A stretch of DNA of 64,000 nucleotides from CAZQHK01 sp964593455 (GTDB lineage: Bacteria > Muiribacteriota > CAYSPT01), in NCBI GenBank assembly GCA_964593455.1, contig CAZQHK010000019.1, positions 1 through 64,000 of the forward strand. The letters run 5' to 3'. Below the pieces are notes generated by a model. It was not told the DNA's origin. It did no database searches and saw only the letters and a list, made by a program, of their open reading frames with translations. The position numbers were made by a program, and so were the translations under genes. This document shows positions 52,483-60,960 of this stretch, piece by piece. Position 1 is the stretch's first letter, and each line of letters begins with the position of its first letter.

Positions 52483-54033
52483 CTACTGCGTGATCATGGA
52501 ACGCATATTGAGCCATCGGCGCACCAGCGCCCAGGTCATCTCTCCTCTGAAAGTCATCCTGGTGGCGATATATCCCATCTTGACGAAATTAATCACCTGA
52601 GCCAGTATCGCCAATGGTTTCGGATGACTGCGGAAATACCGGCTTTTCCATAACCGGCGGATCAGCCACTTGGGCAGGAACCGCTTGGTGAGAAGAATGA
52701 TGATACTCAGGTAGAAAAGGTCTTCCCTCGGGCGCGGATAGGCAAGATCTACCCGGTACTGCCGGAAGGTTTTCGTGCCGCCCAATCCTTCAACTTCGTC
52801 TTCGGTGATGATTCCCTTCTCCAGGAGTATGTCGGTCATGGCCGTGTTGGGGAAATTGGTCAGCGAAAACAGGAAGATATGGAATGGCCGGGGAAGATTC
52901 AAGAGAAAACTTACCGTATGTTCTTTTTCCTCGGTATCGGAGAGCGGGTTATCCCAGATAATATGGTAGCTGCCTTCTACTTTGAACTCACGGAACAGCT
53001 CAACTGCCTGGCGGACCTGCTGGTCACTGCCCGACCGGTTGTAAAACTTCTGGTTGGTCAATTCCGAATTCTGTATCCCCATGAACACTGTTTCCAAACC
53101 GGCTTTTTTCAATTGGGCAACATAGTCCCGGTTCACCAATACAGGCTGTACGAAACACTGAAACGGTAATCCTATTTCCTTCGGGTATTGCTCGACAAAC
53201 TCTTCCATCCAGTCCTGGTCGAACGGGAAAACCTCATCGTCAAAACGGACTCGTTTCATGTTACGGAAAGACTTGCGGGCGGCTTTGATCTCGGCCAGCA
53301 CATTGGCCACGCTTCTGAGCCGAAAATAAGGCTTTTGACCGGTGTAAACCTGGTCCCTGAGCGACCGATTGTAGCAGAAGTTGCATGAGAACGGGCAACC
53401 ACGGGAGTTCATCATCTGGAACATCGGGTCCTCGACCATGGGATCCCCTCGAAGCACACGGTTGAAGTTGATATAGAATTTGTGTACATGCGTGTGATAG
53501 TCTCGGAAAGGAACAACATCCAGGTCCTGGATAAGCGGAGCTACCGGGTTCTTTATGACCTGTCCCTTTTCCCGGACCCAGAGATTGGGAACTTCAACCG
53601 GTAATTCTCCCTCTTGAAGGCCTTCAGCCAGCCTGAGAATGGCTTTCTCCCCTTCACCACGGCAAACCATGTCGGCGGTTTCAATACACTGATCTGGCAT
53701 TAGTGAGGCATGCAGTCCTCCCCACACGACAGGGATCTGCAACTCCTCCCGGGCCTTGAGGCTCAACTCCCGGGCTACCTCGATGTAGGCCGAAGCACGG
53801 AGACTGACGGCCAAAAGACCGATTCTTTCCTTTTTCAACAGATCGATAATCAGTCGCCACTCTTTCCCGGTAGGAGGGATGAAATCGTTGTTGGCCCAGT
53901 CTTTAAGGTAAACCTCGATGGGATTGTACCCGTGAACCCTGAGAAGCGCCGCCAGTATACGGGTGGCGTTATTCTCGATGTCGTAGATGGATACAAGAGC
54001 GATACGGTTACACCCGGCCGGCGGTTTCAACAC
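52483..54033 (-). CDS. B12-binding-type radical SAM protein (paralogue of 21516-23054)
   Basis: 516 aa from a GTG with AGAGG upstream. The domain order is as in the 512-aa protein at 21516: N-terminal Rossmann-like domain with WGGLHASLMPDQC and CRGEGEKAI, then the cluster motif NSRGCPFSCNFCYNRSLR near residue 212, then 'LPRPFHIFLFSLTNFPNTAM'. A basic C-terminal region has 'KRFLPKWLIRRLWKSRYFRS'. It stands alone and convergent to the GNAT gene. Substrate unknown. Confidence 0.88.
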   Translation of the reverse strand: MLKPPAGCNRIALVSIYDIENNATRILAALLRVHGYNPIEVYLKDWANNDFIPPTGKEWRLIIDLLKKERIGLLAVSLRASAYIEVARELSLKAREELQIPVVWGGLHASLMPDQCIETADMVCRGEGEKAILRLAEGLQEGELPVEVPNLWVREKGQVIKNPVAPLIQDLDVVPFRDYHTHVHKFYINFNRVLRGDPMVEDPMFQMMNSRGCPFSCNFCYNRSLRDQVYTGQKPYFRLRSVANVLAEIKAARKSFRNMKRVRFDDEVFPFDQDWMEEFVEQYPKEIGLPFQCFVQPVLVNRDYVAQLKKAGLETVFMGIQNSELTNQKFYNRSGSDQQVRQAVELFREFKVEGSYHIIWDNPLSDTEEKEHTVSFLLNLPRPFHIFLFSLTNFPNTAMTDILLEKGIITEDEVEGLGGTKTFRQYRVDLAYPRPREDLFYLSIIILLTKRFLPKWLIRRLWKSRYFRSHPKPLAILAQVINFVKMGYIATRMTFRGEMTWALVRRWLNMRSMITQ

Positions 54034-54159
54034 GCGCTGAGTACCTCTTCATTCCATGGTTTGATACCAATCAGTATATCAGAGAAGATTGAGAGGACAC
54101 AACTTTCACAGCCGCAGATGACAATAACAGAAGAGACTTATCCAAATGTTAAAATGCCA

Positions 54160-54365
54160 AGCCTGACCTGCTCACGCTACACCTCAATATTCGTACTCAC
54201 TCTTGGAGGAATAAACCAGCCTTCGCCCGGGCAAAAATCTCAAATCTCCTTCTTGCTTGAGGTTTGGTCTTCCCAATCCAACACCATTACGCCCACAACA
54301 ATGTCTGTTCTTGATTTTATCCTCCTCCCGCCCTCTGAAAATCGGGCGTAGAAAGTAAGGGATGT
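54160..54365. repeat. Dispersed modular repeat (family 2), copy upstream of hydrolase
   Basis: It holds both modules in the order second-first: TCGTACTCACTCTTGGAGGA ... GCCCGGGC, then TTGCTTGAGG..TGGTC ... CCCACAACAATGTCT ... CCCTCTGAAAA ... GCGTAGAAAGTAAGG. The final arm is the inverse of the CCTTACTTTCTACG start seen at 56331. It occupies most of the 377-bp gap 54034-54410; the 54034-54159 part shows nothing recognisable. Confidence 0.65.
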
Positions 54366-54383
54366 AAGCGTTCCACCTTATGC

Positions 54384-54389
54384 TATAAT
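54384..54389 (+). promoter_or_regulatory. Extended -10 promoter of the alpha/beta hydrolase gene
   Basis: TATAAT is preceded by TG one base away (TGCTATAAT), 21 nt upstream of the ATG at 54411. No good -35 is seen, consistent with an extended -10 type. It lies just past the family 2 repeat. Confidence 0.45.
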
Positions 54390-54410
54390 ACTATTAGGGA
54401 ATATAAGGAA

Positions 54411-55244
54411 ATGAAACGAATGCTCATGTCGCTCGTCTGGATTGTGGCTATATCCTACCTGGCTATCTGTTTTATCCTGTATTTTTTCCAGTCCACCTTC
54501 ATTTATTTTCCGATTAACGAAGTCAGGGCGAAACCCGATCTGTACCAACTGGCGTACGAAGACATCTCACTTACCACCTCCGACGGTCTGACCCTGTCCG
54601 GATGGTTCGTCCCCGCCGAGGCCGCCACGGCAGTCGTGCTGTTCTGCCACGGTAACGCCGGTAATATTTCGCACCGGCTCGATACCCTGCGCCTGTTCCA
54701 CAAGATGGGTTTGAGCACCTTTATTTTCGATTACCGCGGATACGGACTCAGCCAGGGTAAACCAACAGAACAGGGGACGTACTTCGACGTGGAAGCGGCC
54801 TGGCGCTACCTGGTAGAAGACCGCGGTATCAGTCCTGACCAAATAATCATTTTCGGACGGTCACTGGGTGGAGCCATAGCAGCCCACCTGGCCCAAACGA
54901 ACAGCCCGCGTGCACTTATCGTCGAGTCGGCTTTTTCCTCCATCAAAGACATGGGAGCTACTATCTATCCTTTCCTGCCGGTCCGATTGCTGGTCCGGTT
55001 CGAATACAACACGGTGGACTACCTGAAAAACGTTTCCTGTCCGGTACTCATATCTCACAGTAAAAGCGACGAGATGATTCCCTTCAAACTGGGCCGGCAG
55101 CTGTTCGAGGCAGCTAATGACCCGAAAGAGTTTATGGAATTCGGCGGGTCGCACAACGAAGGATTCCTGGCCTCAGGTGACGCGTATCAGAAAAGGCTGG
55201 CAGAGTTTATCATGCGGACCGGAACCCAAAAAAAAGAGGATTAG
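54411..55244 (+). CDS. Membrane-anchored alpha/beta hydrolase (BEM46/YfhR-like)
   Basis: 277 aa. A hydrophobic N-terminus (about 5-28) anchors it. 'LSGWFVPAE', 'VVLFCHGNAGNISHRLDTL' (oxyanion) and the nucleophile GRSLGGAIA mark the serine hydrolase fold. The likely acid is Asp in HSKSDEMIPF and the His is in GGSHNEGF. Typical family members are esterase or thioesterase-like with unknown substrate. It is convergent with the YIP1 gene, 3 bp between stops. Confidence 0.9.
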   Translation: MKRMLMSLVWIVAISYLAICFILYFFQSTFIYFPINEVRAKPDLYQLAYEDISLTTSDGLTLSGWFVPAEAATAVVLFCHGNAGNISHRLDTLRLFHKMGLSTFIFDYRGYGLSQGKPTEQGTYFDVEAAWRYLVEDRGISPDQIIIFGRSLGGAIAAHLAQTNSPRALIVESAFSSIKDMGATIYPFLPVRLLVRFEYNTVDYLKNVSCPVLISHSKSDEMIPFKLGRQLFEAANDPKEFMEFGGSHNEGFLASGDAYQKRLAEFIMRTGTQKKED

Positions 55245-55247
55245 TCC

Positions 55248-56321
55248 TTAGTCCAGTTTTTTCAGTTTTTTAAGATTGGTCTCTTTGGCCAGTGTCACGA
55301 TCTCATCCCCGTCACTGAATCCCGTACCGGTAACCGTCAGGAAAAAACGGTCCTTGACACTGGCAAACACTATCCCGGCACCAGTATTCTCCCACTTCAA
55401 CTTACCCTCAAAACCGTTTATTTTGATGTTCTTGGTGTAGCCTTCCGAGGTTACTTCCTCACCCATATAGGACCACCCGATGTGCATACCCACCAAAGCC
55501 TTCTGGTACCCGCTATCGATGAGTGATATCTCCAGCCTTCGGCTGCCGTCGGGGGTCTTGTATCTTCTTTTCACGTCGGAGGTGGAAAAACCGGTCCCTG
55601 GAAAGGTCCCTGTCCGGCCTTTCAACTTCGAGCTTTGATACCCGGATAGCTTTGGGGGGATACACTCGCCAAGATCGCTCCACAGGACCGGGTCTACCGG
55701 TTCATGGTCGGCTATCTTTGCCATCTTCGAGCTGAACTCTCCGGCCTGTTCCGCGATCTGTTTATACGATTCCGTCATCTGCCGAACCTCCGGCTGACGG
55801 GAAAACAGGAAGGCAGTCAGGCCGAAGAACATGAACCCCATAACCACAACTGTCGGCACAGCCATGACCATGGCGGCCTTCTGCCTGGTTAGCTGATGAA
55901 GGGTTTCGAGTACAATAATCAAGGCGATAACCATGATGAGAAATGACAGGATACTGACAGGGAACCTCAGGTATCGGCCGATGAAAGGGATCTGTACGAT
56001 CGCGTTGGCCCAACCGATAATACAGGCAAAAGAAGCACAGCGGAAAAACTCGATGAATCCCGCTTTACCACCGAGAAAACCGGCAATCACATGGATAATG
56101 CCTATAGCGATAACAGACGCCACCACTGTTATGATGTTCGTCTTGATAAAATCGAAAATTCTGAAATACAACACCAATCTCAGGCTGCCGAGCGCGCCAC
56201 CGACGGCGATGATAATCAGGCCGATCAAGGTGGCGTCTTCCTGTTTGCCAACCTCCAGCATGGCTTCCCGGTCATGCTGGATAATACGAAGCGCCTTCTT
56301 AACTCCGGCCAATATATCCAA
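55248..56321 (-). CDS. YIP1-family membrane protein with C-terminal soluble domain
   Basis: 357 aa. About five membrane segments lie between residues 30 and 175, including 'ITVVASVIAIGIIHVIAGFL', 'FFRCASFACIIGWANAIVQI' and 'VSILSFLIMVIALIIVLETL', in the YIP1 pattern. The C-terminal 160 residues are soluble, beta-rich and probably periplasmic, ending in a lysine-rich helix. Bacterial YIP1 proteins are poorly characterised. It lies between two family 2 repeats and the hydrolase. Confidence 0.75.
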   Translation of the reverse strand: MDILAGVKKALRIIQHDREAMLEVGKQEDATLIGLIIIAVGGALGSLRLVLYFRIFDFIKTNIITVVASVIAIGIIHVIAGFLGGKAGFIEFFRCASFACIIGWANAIVQIPFIGRYLRFPVSILSFLIMVIALIIVLETLHQLTRQKAAMVMAVPTVVVMGFMFFGLTAFLFSRQPEVRQMTESYKQIAEQAGEFSSKMAKIADHEPVDPVLWSDLGECIPPKLSGYQSSKLKGRTGTFPGTGFSTSDVKRRYKTPDGSRRLEISLIDSGYQKALVGMHIGWSYMGEEVTSEGYTKNIKINGFEGKLKWENTGAGIVFASVKDRFFLTVTGTGFSDGDEIVTLAKETNLKKLKKLD

Positions 56322-56329
56322 AATCTCCT

Positions 56330-56500
56330 ACCTTACTTTCTACGCTTCTTGCTTGAGGGTGGGACCACCCAGCTTCCGCTACGTCTCAATGTTCGCACTC
56401 ACCATTGGAGGAAAGGACCAGCCTAAGCCCGGGTTAAAATCTCAATCTCCAAAATCTCCAACCTTACTTTCTACACTCCAGAAGGAAGCTACTTTTCAGA
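56330..56500. repeat. Dispersed modular repeat (family 2), copy between YIP1 and secreted-protein genes
   Basis: CCTTACTTTCTACGCTTCTTGCTTGAGGG starts at 56331, followed by the GGGTGG-GA-CCACCC hairpin (56357-56370), CTACGTCTCAATGTTCGCAC, TTGGAGGAAA and GCCCGGG. Then a second CCTTACTTTCTAC lies at 56462. Short 'AAATCTCC' direct repeats recur through it. Confidence 0.65.
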
Positions 56501-56502
56501 TG

Positions 56503-57252
56503 TTATTCCTGTAACAGCTCTTCCATGGTCTCAAAGCGCTCGATGACGGTCTCCATGAGATCCGGATCAATGTCGCCCTCGTCTCCCATGACAGAATCCA
56601 GGTACGAGCCAAGTTCACCTTCACGCATGCTTTCCAGGTCAATTTCCTGATTCATATCCATGGTGCTGAAGTTGTTGATGATATGCTGGAACTGCGGGCT
56701 GGTAATAAGCTTCTGAAAATTCTCGTCACCGAGTAATTTATCCATTGCTCCGGCATCGAAGATCTCTTCCAGCCGGCCTTCTTTCGCCATGTCCTGCAGG
56801 CTGCCGTCCTGCATTTGGCGCTGTAATTTTTCGAAATCAACGAAATCCTGGAACGCATCCGATCCCAGGACTTTCAGAAAATCACCCTGTTCCAGGAGTT
56901 TTTGCATCATCGGTACCATGGTATCGAGATCGGGAAAATCCGTCTGTACATCCGAGGGAAACGGGTAAATAGTCTCCGCCTGCTCCAGCGACACTCCCGA
57001 TGCAGGGCCATTCAATTGGTCACCCGGCGTTTCTTGATCAGGTGTATTTTGCGGATCTTCCGCAGGCTGCGTATCCTCAATGACCACACTGGAGCCTTCC
57101 AGGCTGTGGACCTGGCAGAGGATCACCGGGATGTTATCCTTACCGGCACCGGGTGCCGGTCCGGCAAACACCAGGACGAGAGAAAAACCAACCAGTACAC
57201 CAGCTAATGAGATAGCTTTGGATCCGATGAGAAAACCGTTCGATCCGTTCAA
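56503..57252 (-). CDS. Secreted, acidic, helical protein of unknown function
   Basis: 249 aa from a TTG at 57252 with GGAGGT seven nt upstream; a GTG at 57276 is the alternative. A signal peptide or anchor ('AISLAGVLVGFSLVLVFAGP') is followed by a Pro/Gln/Glu-rich segment. The rest is an acidic helical domain with repeated short units around 'LLEQGDFLKVLGSDAFQDFV' and 'MDKLLGDENFQKLITSPQFQ'. The repeats recall heat-shock-chaperonin-binding (STI1-like) motifs, but this is only a resemblance. No catalytic residues are evident. Confidence 0.6.
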   Translation of the reverse strand: MNGSNGFLIGSKAISLAGVLVGFSLVLVFAGPAPGAGKDNIPVILCQVHSLEGSSVVIEDTQPAEDPQNTPDQETPGDQLNGPASGVSLEQAETIYPFPSDVQTDFPDLDTMVPMMQKLLEQGDFLKVLGSDAFQDFVDFEKLQRQMQDGSLQDMAKEGRLEEIFDAGAMDKLLGDENFQKLITSPQFQHIINNFSTMDMNQEIDLESMREGELGSYLDSVMGDEGDIDPDLMETVIERFETMEELLQE

Positions 57253-57291
57253 ATCAGTCACCTCCACACAATACACTCTACCAATGTATCA

Positions 57292-57825
57292 TTATATCGA
57301 GTACCGGTAAAGCAAGCAGGCCCGATAGTTTCTGCGCATGACCTCTTCGGCTGAAATACCGGTAAACAGATGATCGAAAATTCGCAGGAGTCCATTATGG
57401 ATAACAATGAGTACCCGATGACCGCTGAATCGCTCTTTGATTATCGCCAGTTCCGCTTTCACCCGCCGTTCCAGATCGAGCAGCGATTCTCCACCGGCAG
57501 GCCGGGTATCATACCCGGCTTTTTTCATCCATTCCGAAAACGTCACCCCGTCACACCCGGTTAAAGCACCCAGGTCTCGTGCGGCCAGACCAGGCAAGAT
57601 CTCTAGTGGAACATCCAATTGTCCGGCGATGATCCCGGCGGTCTGAACCGCCCGCACAAGCGGTGAAGTGATCACAATTTCCGGGTAAATGTGTTCTTTA
57701 TTCAAATGAGACACCAATTCTTCGGCCTGCTCTATTCCCGGTTTAGTGAGAACGGTGTCGGACAGACCCTTGATATTCTCTACATTTGCCACTGTTTGGC
57801 CATGCCTAATACAGTATATTTCCAT
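57292..57825 (-). CDS. Histidine phosphatase (phosphoglycerate mutase-like)
   Basis: 177 aa. The phosphohistidine motif CIRHGQTVANVENIKGLSD lies at the N-terminus, 'EIVITSPLVRAVQTAGIIAG' follows, and the second catalytic His is in VLIVIHNGLLR. The family covers sugar-phosphate phosphatases (CobC/GpmB-like) and the specific substrate cannot be read. It lies 40 bp upstream of the secreted-protein gene, on the same strand. Confidence 0.92.
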   Translation of the reverse strand: MEIYCIRHGQTVANVENIKGLSDTVLTKPGIEQAEELVSHLNKEHIYPEIVITSPLVRAVQTAGIIAGQLDVPLEILPGLAARDLGALTGCDGVTFSEWMKKAGYDTRPAGGESLLDLERRVKAELAIIKERFSGHRVLIVIHNGLLRIFDHLFTGISAEEVMRRNYRACLLYRYSI

Positions 57826-57944
57826 AACCTATTCCATTTCTCATAAACATCCGGATAACCGGACTGCGGGCAAATGCTACTGGTTACAGTTTGAGACGTC
57901 AACCACTGGAATTAGCCGCTAACTAGCATATTTCGTTGCCACTC

Positions 57945-57973
57945 TTGACATGAAGGATAGTGAACCATAGACT
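57945..57973 (+). promoter_or_regulatory. Strong sigma-70-type promoter upstream of the broken two-component pair
   Basis: A perfect TTGACA, a 17-bp spacer and TAGACT end 6 nt before the ATG at 57980. The transcript would start at or near that ATG, so the first frame would be leaderless or untranslated. Confidence 0.5.
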
Positions 57974-57979
57974 GCTGGT

Positions 57980-58219
57980 ATGAATGACAGCAGGAAAACC
58001 AAAGCTCAGCTTATCGCCGAGAAAAAAGAAACCTCGCTCCGGCTCAAACAGGCGGAGAAAGAGTTGAATCTGGCCCGAGAGCACCTGGGAAAGGGAATTA
58101 GAGTCAGAACACACCAACTTACCGAAACCGGGAATCGGCACCAGGGTTACATTAACTGCTCCACTGAAACAAAAAAGGATGAAAAAGAAATAACTCGAAT
58201 AATTCACGAATCTTCGTAG
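57980..58219 (+). pseudogene. Fragment resembling the N-terminus of a sensor kinase
   Basis: A 79-codon frame without a ribosome binding site. 'MNDSRKTKAQLIAEKKETSL' and the following coiled-coil heptads resemble the start of PAS-type sensor kinases. The last ~8 codons ('RIIHESS') are supplied by the family 1 repeat that begins at 58194. The expected PAS and kinase domains are absent. It precedes a truncated response regulator, so it is best read as a remnant of the partner kinase. Confidence 0.4.
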
Positions 58220-58251
58220 CACGGTGAAGGAAATGGCTACTAGATACAAGG
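58194..58251. repeat. MITE-like repeat (family 1), left-end partial copy
   Basis: CTCGAATAATTCACGAAT onward matches the first 57 bp of 25607-25857 at about four bases in five, with one indel. It ends in ATACAAGGAGG, which supplies the ribosome binding site of the response-regulator gene at 58265. Confidence 0.65.
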
Positions 58252-58264
58252 AGGAACCGGGATT

Positions 58265-58840
58265 ATGAAAAAAATTACTATTGTGCTGGCAGATGATCAC
58301 AAGATTATTCGCGAAGGTCTCAAGGCCCTGATTGAGAAACACGCCGATCTGAAGGTTGTTGCCGAAGCCGAGAATGGACGGGATGCCGTCAGGATGGCCC
58401 AGGAACATGCTCCTGATATTATTATTATGGACGTAGCCATACCCGAACTCAACGGAATGGAAGCTACACGCCAGCTCCTGGCAGATTCTCCGGGCACCAA
58501 AGTCATCGCGTTCTCCATGCGTTCCGACCGGCGGTTCGTGACGGAGATGCTAAAGGCCGGATCGGTCGGGTACCTCCTCAAAGACAGCGCATTCGAGGAG
58601 ATGGTCAAGACTATTCGCGGAGTCATGAACGGACAGATCTACCTGAGCCCGAATATCACGGGCACGGTTGTGGACGATTACATTCGCCGACTGACCACCC
58701 CGCTTCCCGCTGCCAACGCCCCGTCTCTGACACCCCGGGAGCGTGAGGTACTCCAGTTGCTGCCCGAGGGAAAGAGCACCAAAGAGATAGCCGCCGAGCT
58801 GACCAAGTACGCTGTCAGAGAAGGATTCACTTCGCTTTAA
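58265..58840 (+). CDS. NarL/FixJ-type response regulator with a deleted DNA-binding helix
   Basis: 191 aa. The receiver domain is intact: VLADDHKIIREG, phospho-acceptor Asp in IIMDVAIPELNG, switch in AFSMRSD, Lys in YLLKDSAFEEM. A linker follows and the LuxR-type HTH begins normally ('LTPREREVLQLLPEGKSTKE'). After IAAEL it jumps straight to TKYAVREGFTSL, which in relatives is the end of the domain. About 25-30 residues holding the recognition helix and 'TVxxHR..I..KL' segment are missing, in frame. The protein probably cannot bind DNA. AAGGAGG lies 10 nt upstream. Confidence 0.85.
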   Translation: MKKITIVLADDHKIIREGLKALIEKHADLKVVAEAENGRDAVRMAQEHAPDIIIMDVAIPELNGMEATRQLLADSPGTKVIAFSMRSDRRFVTEMLKAGSVGYLLKDSAFEEMVKTIRGVMNGQIYLSPNITGTVVDDYIRRLTTPLPAANAPSLTPREREVLQLLPEGKSTKEIAAELTKYAVREGFTSL

Positions 58841-58866
58841 CGGAGATTTGAGATTAATAATTCGAG

Positions 58867-60960
58867 ATGCTGAAACTCGGTGTGGATGTCGGAGGAACGT
58901 TTACCGACCTGGTGGTGTTCGACCAGCAGACCGGTGAAACTCGTCTCCTAAAATCATCCACCACCCCGCGGGACCCGAGCCGGGGTGTCCTCCACATCGT
59001 CGGCCAGCTTGATACCCGGGATAAAACGGTTGAATCTATGGTGCATGCCTCGACGGTGGGCACCAACCTGTTCTTAGGGCAGACCGGGCTTAGAATCCCG
59101 AGAGGGGCTTTGGTCACCACCGCCGGATTCAGAGATATCCTGGAGATAGGACGCCAGAAACGTCCCGAACTTTATAACCTGTTTTTTGAGCGGCCCCAAC
59201 CCTTGATACCGCGTCGTTTACGATTCACTTTGACAGAGCGCATGGACTACCGCGGACGGATTTTGCAGGCCATCAAAAACGAGGAACTTGAAAACCTGCT
59301 TCAGCGATTGGAAGAAGAAGATATCGAGACAGTAGCCATCGTTTTTCTACATGCCTACGCAAATCCGGCTCATGAATTGATTGTAAAGGATTTTCTGAAA
59401 AACCGCCTGCCCGATGTCGCCATCAGCACCTCTCATGAGGTAGACCCCGAGTACCGCGAGTTCGAACGAACCAGTACCACGGTGGTGAACAGCCTACTCA
59501 TCCCCGTTATCTCTCGCTATTTGGATAAGATCACCAGCGGCCTAACGAAGCTCAAGATAGATACTCCCGTGTTTATCATGCAATCAAACGGCGGTCTGGC
59601 TACCACGGAAACGGCCTCACGCCTGCCGGTGGCAACCATCGAGTCAGGACCGGCTACGGGCGTTACCGCCGCGGTTTATTGGGGAAAACAACTTACACTG
59701 GAGAACATATTGAGCTTCGACATGGGCGGTACGACAGCCAAAGCGGGAGCCGTTATCGGCGGGGTTCCGCAGATGGTCGGCGAGTATGAAGTGGGGGGCG
59801 CTGTTCACGCCGGCAGAACCGTTAAAGGAAGCGGTTATCCCGTCAGGTACCCGTTTGTCGACCTGGCCGAGGTGAGTGGCGGTGGCGGGACCATTGCCTG
59901 GCTCGAGCAAGATTTGCAGATTCGAGTCGGACCCGTTAGCGCCGGGGCCGATCCCGGACCGGCCTGCTACGGGAAGGGAGGTGATGATCCAACCGTCACT
60001 GATGCCAACCTGTTGCTGGGACGTCTCAATCCCGAAGGACTTTCGGGCGGAGAAATCAAACTTTTTCCCAAGTTGGCCGAGCAGGCTATCAGGAAAAAAC
60101 TCGCTGATCCTCTTGGAATATCCGTGGTCCGCGCTGCTCACGGAATACTGGAGATAGTTAACCAGCACATGATGCGGGCCCTCCGGCTGGTCTCGATCGA
60201 ACGAGGTTATGATCCGAGGTCTTTCACCATGCTGGCCTTCGGAGGCAGCGGTCCTATGCATGCCGCCTTCCTGGCCGAAACCCTTGACATAGAAACCATC
60301 TATATTCCACCAAACTGCGGAGTTTTCTCCGCCTACGGCCTTCTGTTGGCCGACTTCCGGCACGATCTGGCAAAGAGCCTTCTCGTCACCGCGTGTGATG
60401 ACGCCCTGGCCCGTGTTGAAGAACTCCACGCCGAGCTGGAACGGGAAGCGGCCGGGATACTGCGCTCGGAAGGATTCGCACCGGAACAAAACGTGGTAGA
60501 ACGAAGGCTTGACATGCGGTATATCGGACAATCTTTCGAGTTGACCGTTCCCATGAAAAAAACCTTACAGGACACGATTACCCTTTTCCATTCACGACAC
60601 CGGGAAATATACGGATACGCCACCTCGGATGAGCCCGTTGAAATAGTGAACGTGCGTCTGGCGGCTCGGGGTATAACGAAAAAGCCCGTGGTCAAGCCCG
60701 TCGAGACACACGCGGCAGAATCAAACGACAGCCCGATAACGGCCATGAGAAACGTGTATTTTCATCAAACCGGCTGGGTTGATACTCCAATTTACTCTCG
60801 AGTCGATCTCAGACCCGGCAACCTTGTCGACGGCCCCTCGATTATCGAGCAGTTCGATGCCACCACGGTGGTTCCCCAAAACTGGAACGCCCGGGTCGAT
60901 CAGTTATTAAACCTTCGTTTGTCTCAGAATGATGCTGCCCCTGGAGAGAAAATCACATGA
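58867..60960 (+). CDS. hyuA: Hydantoinase A / N-methylhydantoinase A family ATPase subunit
   Basis: 697 aa. The ASKHA phosphate motif KLGVDVGGTFTDLVVFD opens it. 'SFDMGGTTAKAGAV' is the second phosphate motif (about 283) and 'AFGGSGPMHAAFLAE' the adenosine motif (about 458). 'VSAGADPGPACYG' and the C-terminal domain ('YIGQSFELTVP') complete the family. With HyuB it hydrolyses hydantoins, 5-oxoproline or carboxylates acetone-like substrates at ATP cost; which one is not decided. The stop overlaps the HyuB start as ATGA. Confidence 0.93.
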   Translation: MLKLGVDVGGTFTDLVVFDQQTGETRLLKSSTTPRDPSRGVLHIVGQLDTRDKTVESMVHASTVGTNLFLGQTGLRIPRGALVTTAGFRDILEIGRQKRPELYNLFFERPQPLIPRRLRFTLTERMDYRGRILQAIKNEELENLLQRLEEEDIETVAIVFLHAYANPAHELIVKDFLKNRLPDVAISTSHEVDPEYREFERTSTTVVNSLLIPVISRYLDKITSGLTKLKIDTPVFIMQSNGGLATTETASRLPVATIESGPATGVTAAVYWGKQLTLENILSFDMGGTTAKAGAVIGGVPQMVGEYEVGGAVHAGRTVKGSGYPVRYPFVDLAEVSGGGGTIAWLEQDLQIRVGPVSAGADPGPACYGKGGDDPTVTDANLLLGRLNPEGLSGGEIKLFPKLAEQAIRKKLADPLGISVVRAAHGILEIVNQHMMRALRLVSIERGYDPRSFTMLAFGGSGPMHAAFLAETLDIETIYIPPNCGVFSAYGLLLADFRHDLAKSLLVTACDDALARVEELHAELEREAAGILRSEGFAPEQNVVERRLDMRYIGQSFELTVPMKKTLQDTITLFHSRHREIYGYATSDEPVEIVNVRLAARGITKKPVVKPVETHAAESNDSPITAMRNVYFHQTGWVDTPIYSRVDLRPGNLVDGPSIIEQFDATTVVPQNWNARVDQLLNLRLSQNDAAPGEKIT

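Noticed and set aside
59644..60531. 295-codon open frame on the - strand opposite hyuA
   Set aside because: The hyuA frame carries all family motifs; the antisense frame has none.
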